NCBI GenBank assembly: GCA_017308495.1
Contig: JAFKES010000073.1
Span: 1-52,623, forward strand
Source: Afipia sp.
Lineage (GTDB): Bacteria; Pseudomonadota; Alphaproteobacteria; Rhizobiales; Xanthobacteraceae
Reading direction: 5' to 3'
Length of the DNA stretch: 52,623 nucleotides
Shown here: positions 46,728-52,623 of the stretch, piece by piece
Layout of the letters: each line of letters begins with the position of its first letter
Numbering within the stretch: the stretch's first letter is position 1
The notes under the pieces: generated by a model
What the model saw: only the letters and a program-made list of their open reading frames with translations
Databases searched by the model: none
What the model was told of the DNA's origin: nothing
Translations under genes and position numbers: made by a program

Positions 46728-49700
46728 GCGCGCCGCGCAAGGACATTCCCGCAACCGTCATCGCGCTGCAGAGTCGCGCCTCAGACCCCGAGGTGTCGGC
46801 TTTCGTGGCGGCCAATGCCGGCTCCGGCAAGACCCATGTGCTGGTGAGCCGGGTGATCCGGCTGCTGCTCGACGACGTGAAGCCGGAGAAAATTCTCTGT
46901 ATCACTTTCACCAAGGCGGCGGCCGCCAACATGGCGCAGCGCGTGTTCGCCACCCTTGGCCGCTGGGTGCGGCTGCCCGATGACGAACTGGACGCCGCGC
47001 TCCGCGAGGTCGGCGCGACGAAGCCGTCGACGACGACGCGGATGCGGGCGCGCAAGCTATTCGCCGCGGCGCTGGAGACGCCGGGCGGCCTGAAGGTGCA
47101 GACCATTCATGCGTTGTGCACCCGGCTGCTGCAGCAGTTCCCGTTCGAGGCCAACGTGCCGGCGCATTTCGCCGTGCTCGACGACCGCGACCAGAACGAC
47201 ATGATGGAGCGCGCCAGTCTCGGCGTGCTGCTGGAAGCCGCCGCAGACCCGGACAGTGCCACCGGCCGTGCCCTCGACACCGCGATGGCCACCGCCGCCG
47301 ACGTGACCTTCCGCGACGTGGTGCGCGAAGCCTGCCTCAGCCGCGATCATTTCATGGCGTGGACCGACAGCGCCGGCAGCGTCGAAGCGGCGATGGCGCA
47401 GGTGGCCCGCGCGCTCGGCATCGACCCCGACGAGCGCCTCGCGGACATCGAGCGCGCCATCGTCGACGGCCCGAACCTGCCGCGCGGCGAATGGCCGGCG
47501 GCGGCGGCGACATTCGCCACCGGGGGCAAGACCGACACCGAGCAGGCCAACCGACTGCATGCGGCATCGGCGCTCACCGGCGCGGCGCAGGTCGACAGGT
47601 ATCTCTCCGTGTTTCTGACCGACAAGCTCGAACCGCGCAAAACGCTGGCGACCAAGGCGATCCGCGACGCCCATCCGGGTTTCGCCCAGATCATCGAACG
47701 GGAAAAGGATCGCGTCATCGCGCTGATCGAGCGTCGGCGCGCCGTCCTGCAACGCGACCGCACTCATGCGCTGGTGGTGATCGCCAATGGCGTCGCCGCG
47801 CGCTACCGGCGCCAGAAGCAGGAACGCGGCCTGCTCGATTACGACGACCTGATCGCGAAGACCCATGACCTCCTGACCAATGTCTCCGCGGGCTGGGTGC
47901 ACTTCAAGCTCGACCGCGGCATCGACCATGTGCTGATCGACGAAGCGCAGGACACGAGCCCGCGCCAGTGGGACATCATCGCGCAACTGACTGCGGAATT
48001 CACCGCCGGCGCCGGCGCGCGCGACGGCGTCAAGCGCACTATCTTCGCCGTCGGCGACGAGAAGCAGTCGATCTTCTCGTTTCAGGGCGCCGCGCCGCGC
48101 GAATTCGACATCCGACGCCGCGAGATGGAAGCGCGCTTCCGCGAAACGCAACTGCACTTCGCGAGGGTCTCGTTCCAGCATTCGTTCCGCTCGGGCGTGG
48201 CCATCCTGCAATCGGTCGATCACGTGTTCCGCGATCCCGCGATCTACAAGAGCATCCACGCCGTCGAGAACAGCTACCCTGTGCACAACGCGCTCGGTGA
48301 CGCAGCCCCGGCGCTGGTCGATCTGTGGGAGCTGGAAGAGCCCGCCGCGCGACCGGAGACGGCCGGATGGCAGGCGGCGTTCGACGCGGTGGCCGAGACC
48401 AGCCCGGAGGTGCGGCTTGCCCAACGGGTGCGGGACGAAATCCGCACGCTGATCGCCGCCGGCACCTTGACGGGCCCAAGCGGCAACCGCCGTCCGCTGC
48501 GCTTTGGCGATGTGCTGATCCTCGTGCGACGGCGCGGCAAGGCGTTCAACGCCGTCATCCAGGCGCTGAAGCATGCCGACATTCCGGTCGCCGGCGCGGA
48601 TCGCCTCAAACTCACCGAGCACATCGCGGTCATCGACCTGATGAATCTCGCCGACGCGCTGCTGCTGCCCCGCGACGACCTCGCGCTGGCGGTGGCGCTC
48701 AAGAGCCCGCTGTTCGGCTTCGACGACGACGATCTTCTCGTTCTCGCACCGGGGCGCGACGGCACGCTGCGCCAGGCGCTGGAAGCGCACGCCGCCACCC
48801 GCGACAAGTTCGCAATCGCCTTGAATCGCCTCGTCATCTGCGAACGACGCGCGACGGCCGACCCCCCTTTCACCTTCTTTGCCTGGCTGCTCGGCGGCGA
48901 CGGCGGCCGCGCGCGCATCCTGGCGCGGCTCGGCCTTGAGGCCAACGACGCCCTCGATGAATTCCTCGAACTGGCATTGAGCTATGAGCAGAAGGCGCCG
49001 GCCTCGCTGCAGGGTTTCATGGCATGGCTGCGCGCCGCCGACACCGAGGTGAAGCGCGACATGGAGATCGCCCGCGACGAGGTGCGGGTGATGACCGTGC
49101 ACGGCGCCAAGGGGCTGGAAGCCTCGGTGGTGTTCCTCATCGACACCACCACCTCGCCCTCGGATTCCCAGCGCCTCAGCCTGATCCGGCTGCCGCAGGG
49201 CAATGCCGCACCACATGCGCCCGGCGTGGTGCTGTGGGCCGGCCGCAAGGCCGACGATCTCGCCCCGGTGGCAGCCGCCCGCGCCGCCATGAAGGACGAG
49301 GCCGAAGACGAATATCGCCGCCTGCTTTATGTGGCGATGACACGCGCCGCCGATCGCCTGATCGTCGGCGGCGTGCTGCCCGGCAACGTCAAGGCGGTGC
49401 GGCCGCAATCCTGGTACGACCTGATCGGAAGGGGCCTGCTGGCATCCGGCCTGCAACAGGATGTCCTTGAGACAACCCATGGAACGGTCACCCGCTTTTC
49501 ACGGAGCGGAGAAACCGAGCCGTCTGCGCCGACCGCCACGGCACAACCGACATTGGCGGCGACGGACACGCCGGCATGGCTTGCCACGCCGGCCCCGCGC
49601 GACGACAGGGCGGAACAGGTGCTGCGCCCCTCCGACGCCGCGGACGTTGAGGACGACGGCCGCGCCGCGGCCACCGACGAGGCGCGCATCGCCCGCGAGC

Positions 49701-50224
49701 GCGCGCTGAAGCGCGGCACCTTTATCCATCGCCTGCTGCAATCGCTGCCGGATGTCGCGCCTGAGCTTCGCCCACGCGCGGCGCGCGACTACCTCGAACG
49801 CCACGCCGGGATCTGGTTCGACGACGACGCCCGCGAAGCGCTGGCGCAGCAGGTGCTGGCGCTGCTGGCAACGCCGGATTTCGCGCCGCTGTTCGCGCAG
49901 GGAAGCCGCGCGGAAGTCTCGATCGTCGGGCGGGTGGCGCGTCAGGACCGGTCGCCCGCGCTGGTGTCCGGCCAGATCGACCGGCTGGTGGTGACGCCGG
50001 AGGAGGTGCTGATCGTCGATTACAAGACCGGCCATGCCCCGCCGCGCACCGCCGCCGAAGCACCCCGCGCCTATCTGCATCAGCTCGCGCTCTATCGCAG
50101 CGTGCTGCAGCGGCTCTACCCGTCCCGCACGGTCCGCTGCGCACTGTTGTGGACCGAGACCGCCGCGTGGATGGAGATTCCCGCCTCCGCGCTGGACGCA
50201 GAGCTGCAATCGCTCCTCGCCTGA
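46724..50224 (+). CDS. addA: Double-strand break repair helicase-nuclease AddA
   Basis: AddA is the 3'-5' motor and nuclease subunit of AddAB. The UvrD-like helicase motifs are all visible: Walker A NAGSGKTHVL, Ia/III elements including FTKAAAANMAQRV, motif II IDEAQDTSPRQWD, motif III GDEKQSIFSFQGA, motif V VMTVHGAKGLEA and motif VI YVAMTRAADRLIV. The C-terminal nuclease has the motif VDYKTGHAPP. The length of 1166 residues matches the family. ATGA overlap with addB fixes the start at 46724. The trxA gene follows after about 190 bp and has its own terminator. Confidence 0.96.
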   Translation: MSAPRKDIPATVIALQSRASDPEVSAFVAANAGSGKTHVLVSRVIRLLLDDVKPEKILCITFTKAAAANMAQRVFATLGRWVRLPDDELDAALREVGATKPSTTTRMRARKLFAAALETPGGLKVQTIHALCTRLLQQFPFEANVPAHFAVLDDRDQNDMMERASLGVLLEAAADPDSATGRALDTAMATAADVTFRDVVREACLSRDHFMAWTDSAGSVEAAMAQVARALGIDPDERLADIERAIVDGPNLPRGEWPAAAATFATGGKTDTEQANRLHAASALTGAAQVDRYLSVFLTDKLEPRKTLATKAIRDAHPGFAQIIEREKDRVIALIERRRAVLQRDRTHALVVIANGVAARYRRQKQERGLLDYDDLIAKTHDLLTNVSAGWVHFKLDRGIDHVLIDEAQDTSPRQWDIIAQLTAEFTAGAGARDGVKRTIFAVGDEKQSIFSFQGAAPREFDIRRREMEARFRETQLHFARVSFQHSFRSGVAILQSVDHVFRDPAIYKSIHAVENSYPVHNALGDAAPALVDLWELEEPAARPETAGWQAAFDAVAETSPEVRLAQRVRDEIRTLIAAGTLTGPSGNRRPLRFGDVLILVRRRGKAFNAVIQALKHADIPVAGADRLKLTEHIAVIDLMNLADALLLPRDDLALAVALKSPLFGFDDDDLLVLAPGRDGTLRQALEAHAATRDKFAIALNRLVICERRATADPPFTFFAWLLGGDGGRARILARLGLEANDALDEFLELALSYEQKAPASLQGFMAWLRAADTEVKRDMEIARDEVRVMTVHGAKGLEASVVFLIDTTTSPSDSQRLSLIRLPQGNAAPHAPGVVLWAGRKADDLAPVAAARAAMKDEAEDEYRRLLYVAMTRAADRLIVGGVLPGNVKAVRPQSWYDLIGRGLLASGLQQDVLETTHGTVTRFSRSGETEPSAPTATAQPTLAATDTPAWLATPAPRDDRAEQVLRPSDAADVEDDGRAAATDEARIARERALKRGTFIHRLLQSLPDVAPELRPRAARDYLERHAGIWFDDDAREALAQQVLALLATPDFAPLFAQGSRAEVSIVGRVARQDRSPALVSGQIDRLVVTPEEVLIVDYKTGHAPPRTAAEAPRAYLHQLALYRSVLQRLYPSRTVRCALLWTETAAWMEIPASALDAELQSLLA

Positions 50225-50418
50225 ACCTTTCCGGCTGGTCCGGCTTGCCACAACCCCTTGGAACCAAGCGACTTTCCAGCCAGGACGGAAGGCGACCCCC
50301 GACCCTGCAGCGCCGCCGGCGGCCTTGACCCCGCACAGGCGCGTTCCTAGGTTGAGGTCACGTTTTCGCGCGCGATTCCTTTGGTTGGCGCGCCAGGCAT
50401 CCAGCGAGGCAAAACGAC

Positions 50419-50739
50419 ATGAGCGTGGGCAAGGTTTCGGACAGCGATTTCGAAAAGGAAGTATTGAATGCCACCGGCCCGGTGGTGGTGGATTTCTGGG
50501 CGGAATGGTGCGGCCCGTGCCGCATGATCGCCCCGGCCCTCGACGAAATCGCCGGCGCGATGGGCGACAAGGTCAAGATCGTCAAGCTCAACGTCGACGA
50601 GAGCCCGAAGACGGCGTCGAAATACGGCGTGATGTCGATCCCGACCCTGATGATCTTCAAGGGCGGCGAGATGGCCTCGCGCCAGGTCGGCGCAGCGCCC
50701 AAGGCCAAGCTGCAGCAGTGGATCAGCGCCGCGGTGTGA
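50419..50739 (+). CDS. trxA: Thioredoxin
   Basis: A 106-residue thioredoxin, reductant for ribonucleotide reductase, MsrA and many other disulfides. The redox motif WCGPC has Cys31 and Cys34, and [13 protein letters not shown] with the cis-Pro motif SIPTLMIF completes the fold. The start [16 protein letters not shown] follows GCGAGGCAAAACGAC, and the size is standard. In alphaproteobacteria trxA often follows addA as here. An intrinsic terminator lies 22 bp downstream. Confidence 0.97.
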   Translation: MSVGKVSDSDFEKEVLNATGPVVVDFWAEWCGPCRMIAPALDEIAGAMGDKVKIVKLNVDESPKTASKYGVMSIPTLMIFKGGEMASRQVGAAPKAKLQQWISAAV

Positions 50740-50760
50740 TCTGGTTTGAATGCGAATACG

Positions 50761-50790
50761 AAACGGCCGGTGAAATCACCGGCCGTTTTT
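50761..50790 (+). terminator. Intrinsic terminator of trxA
   Basis: Perfect 12-bp arms AAACGGCCGGTG (50761-50772) and CACCGGCCGTTT (50777-50788) with a 4-nt loop are followed by further T residues. Confidence 0.92.
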
Positions 50791-50807
50791 GTTTGGAGCG
50801 GTCGCTC

Positions 50808-50831
50808 CCTCTCCCCGCACGCGGGGAGAGG
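50808..50831. repeat. CCTCTCCCC inverted repeat element
   Basis: CCTCTCCCCGC (50808-50818) faces GCGGGGAGAGG (50821-50831). It is the same type of palindrome as the one after dnaN at 7588-7610 and lies in the gap between convergent trxA and folC. Confidence 0.65.
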
Positions 50832-50845
50832 TGAAGACTGTGGGA

Positions 50846-52192
50846 TTACACCGGCAGCGTGCCGTTTTCGGCGAGCACATGGCCGGCCAGATAAAGCGAG
50901 CCGGTGATGAGGATGCGCGGCGGAACGTCATAGGCCAGAGTCGCGATCCGGCGCAGCGCCGCCTCGACGCCGGCCGCCGTCTCGACCCGCATGTCCAGCG
51001 CGCGCGCGGCGTCGGCCAGCACAGAGGGCTGCATGGCGTTGTCCTGATCCGGAATCGCCACCGCGATGATGTGGCGGGTCTGCCCGGCGAAATTGGCGAG
51101 AAATCCGCGCGCGTCCTTGTTGCCCATCATGCCGGCGATCACCACCAGCGGCCGCGGCACGCGTTCTTCCAGATCCCCGAGCGCGGCGGCGATGATGCGG
51201 CCGCCATCGGGATTGTGACCGCCATCGAGCCACACTTCCGCGTCCTTCGGCGCGGCGGCGACCAGCGGGCCCGCCGGCAGCCGCTGCATCCGCGCCGGCC
51301 ACTCGGCGCGAGCGATGCCCTGCTCAAACGCTGCCGCTTCGATCCGCAATGAAGGAATGGCGCGCAGCGTGGCGATGGCGAGGCCGGCATTGTCGAACTG
51401 GTGCCGCCCGAACAGGCGCGGCGCCGGCAGATCGAGCAGGCCGCGCTCGTCCGAATAGACCAGCCGGCCGTTCTCGACAGTGACGTGCCAGTCCTGCATC
51501 GCCGCGTGCAGCGGCGCGCGCGTATGTGCGGCCACCTGTTCGATCGCGGCCTCGGCCTCCGGCGGCTGCGCGGCGCAGACCACCGGCACGCCGCGCTTGA
51601 TGATGCCGGCCTTCTCGGTCGCGATCTTCGCCAGCGTATCGCCGAGGAATTCCATATGGTCCATGCCGACCGGAGATATGACGCTGGCGAGCGGCGCCTC
51701 GATCACATTGGTGGCGTCGAGCCGGCCGCCGAGACCGACCTCCAGCAGCGTGACATCCGCCGCGTGATCGGCGAACAGGCAGAACGCCGCGGCGGTCTCG
51801 ATCTCGAAAATCGTGATCGGCTCGCCGGCATTGACGCGCTCGCAGCGATCGAGCGCCGCGCGCAGTTCTTCGTCGCAGACCAGCACGCCGCCGCCGGAGC
51901 AGCCGAGACGGAAGCGCTCGTTGAAGCGCACCAGATGCGGCGAGGTGTAGACATGCGCACGCAGACCCGCCGCCTCCAGAATGGCGCGCAGAAACGCCAC
52001 CGTCGACCCCTTGCCATTGGTGCCCGCGACATGGATCACCGGCGGAATGCGGGCCTCGGGATGACCGAGACGATCGAGCACGCGGCGCACGCGGTCGAGC
52101 GTGAGATCGATGCGCTTGGGATGCAGCGATGCCAGACGCGCAAGAATGTCGCTGTAGGACGGCGACGGAGTTTTGGCCGCGGGCACCGTCAC
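50846..52192 (-). CDS. folC: Bifunctional folylpolyglutamate synthase/dihydrofolate synthase
   Basis: FolC adds glutamate to dihydropteroate (dihydrofolate synthase) and extends the polyglutamate tail of folates. The ATP-binding loop is in [21 protein letters not shown] (in part), followed by [13 protein letters not shown], both family signatures. The metal and substrate region includes [15 protein letters not shown] and the C-terminal HNPDGGR. Length is 448 residues. The GTG start at 52192 overlaps the accD stop (GTGA on the minus strand), so accD and folC are translationally coupled, a pairing found widely in bacteria. Confidence 0.95.
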   Translation of the reverse strand: MTVPAAKTPSPSYSDILARLASLHPKRIDLTLDRVRRVLDRLGHPEARIPPVIHVAGTNGKGSTVAFLRAILEAAGLRAHVYTSPHLVRFNERFRLGCSGGGVLVCDEELRAALDRCERVNAGEPITIFEIETAAAFCLFADHAADVTLLEVGLGGRLDATNVIEAPLASVISPVGMDHMEFLGDTLAKIATEKAGIIKRGVPVVCAAQPPEAEAAIEQVAAHTRAPLHAAMQDWHVTVENGRLVYSDERGLLDLPAPRLFGRHQFDNAGLAIATLRAIPSLRIEAAAFEQGIARAEWPARMQRLPAGPLVAAAPKDAEVWLDGGHNPDGGRIIAAALGDLEERVPRPLVVIAGMMGNKDARGFLANFAGQTRHIIAVAIPDQDNAMQPSVLADAARALDMRVETAAGVEAALRRIATLAYDVPPRILITGSLYLAGHVLAENGTLPV

Positions 52193-52623
52193 GCCGGAGA
52201 CGCCGCCTCAGGAAGATCGACGGGGGACGTCACCGGCGAGGCCGCCGCTTCGGCCGGCGGCGCCTTGGTGAGCAGACGGCACAGCCGCGCTAGCGTCGGA
52301 CGCAGCTCGTGGCGATGCACCACCATGTCCACCATGCCGTGCTCTTTCAGATATTCCGCACGCTGGAAACCGTCCGGCAGTTTCTCGCGGATGGTCTGCT
52401 CGATGACGCGCGCGCCAGCGAAACCGATCAGCGCGCCGGGCTCGGCGATCTGCACGTCGCCGAGCATGGCGTAAGACGCGGTGACGCCGCCGGTGGTGGG
52501 ATTGGTCAGCACCACGATGTAGGGCTGACGTGCCTCGCGCAACATCTGGATCGCCACGGTGGTGCGCGGCATCTGCATCAGCGACAGGATGCCTTCCTGC
52601 ATCCGCGCGCCGCCGGACGCCGC
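52189..52623 (-). CDS. accD: Acetyl-CoA carboxylase carboxyltransferase subunit beta, 3' part
   Basis: The gene enters from the right edge; only about 145 C-terminal residues are visible. AccD is the zinc-containing beta subunit of the carboxyltransferase that makes malonyl-CoA. The visible part holds the family signature [11 protein letters not shown], followed by [18 protein letters not shown] and the segment [16 protein letters not shown]. The C-terminal tail is Pro/Ala-rich. The start and the zinc-binding N-terminus lie outside the window. Its stop overlaps the folC start. Confidence 0.93.
   Translation of the reverse strand, partial: AASGGARMQEGILSLMQMPRTTVAIQMLREARQPYIVVLTNPTTGGVTASYAMLGDVQIAEPGALIGFAGARVIEQTIREKLPDGFQRAEYLKEHGMVDMVVHRHELRPTLARLCRLLTKAPPAEAAASPVTSPVDLPEAASPA

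Overview
The window is high-GC DNA with the gene content and gene order of an alphaproteobacterium of the order Hyphomicrobiales (Rhizobiales), most likely the Nitrobacteraceae/Bradyrhizobiaceae (Rhodopseudomonas, Bradyrhizobium, Nitrobacter, Afipia). The main clues are a dnaA-dnaN-recF-gyrB block next to rpsT, an Irr regulator with a heme regulatory motif divergent from fabA-fabB-fabI, a DivL-type kinase with Tyr in the H-box followed by tsaE/amgK-murU-addB-addA-trxA, and REP-like intergenic repeats. The genus is inferred from memory of families, not from a search. It looks like chromosomal core DNA: I see no insertion sequence, prophage, CRISPR array, tRNA or rRNA.

Layout. 1-2.6 kb holds a partial hypothetical gene, a dienelactone-hydrolase-like enzyme, a lone Wza-type export lipoprotein, MsrA and a small membrane protein. 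2.7-11.5 kb is the replication block: rpsT with a long leader and a terminator, a 1.5-kb non-coding stretch with a consensus DnaA box and a 16-bp-period repeat (candidate oriC or dnaA control region), then dnaA, dnaN, recF and gyrB. 11.9-20.2 kb holds mixed metabolic genes: a small membrane protein, MmgE/PrpD, malonyl-CoA decarboxylase, pirin, a Cys-containing membrane protein, an SDR, a PaaG-like crotonase, a Tat-exported Fe/Mn superoxide dismutase and a small hypothetical protein. 20.3-24.3 kb is the peroxide-defence pair oxyR/katG plus a GST.

24.3-27.9 kb carries fabA-fabB-fabI (unsaturated fatty acid synthesis) on the minus strand, divergent from irr. 28.0-33.6 kb has an SH3 protein, a GyaR-like dehydrogenase, a MoeB-like protein lacking most zinc-site Cys residues, a trypsin-fold protein lacking its catalytic His, MutM and a glyoxalase-fold protein. 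33.7-38.0 kb is ubiE-ubiB-coaBC-dut, tightly packed. 38.1-50.7 kb runs divL, a tsaE-amgK fusion, a PilZ gene, murU, addB, addA and trxA: cell-cycle control, tRNA t6A modification, cell-wall sugar recycling and double-strand-break repair. The right end is folC and the 3' part of accD on the minus strand.

The most unusual signal is at 36.0-37.6 kb. CoaBC, the bifunctional coenzyme A biosynthesis enzyme, carries an N-terminal FitA/VapB-like ribbon-helix-helix domain, a fold normally found in DNA-binding antitoxins. A perfect 11-bp inverted repeat lies directly in front of the gene, and no toxin gene is nearby. A second palindrome with the same half-site lies at 32.1 kb. The hypothesis is a CoA-biosynthesis enzyme that binds its own operator. 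Other points worth checking are the Tyr-type DivL, the TsaE-AmgK fusion with a PilZ gene inside the recycling cluster, the catalytically degraded protease and MoeB-like protein, and the repeat arrays near dnaA and at 12.1 kb.
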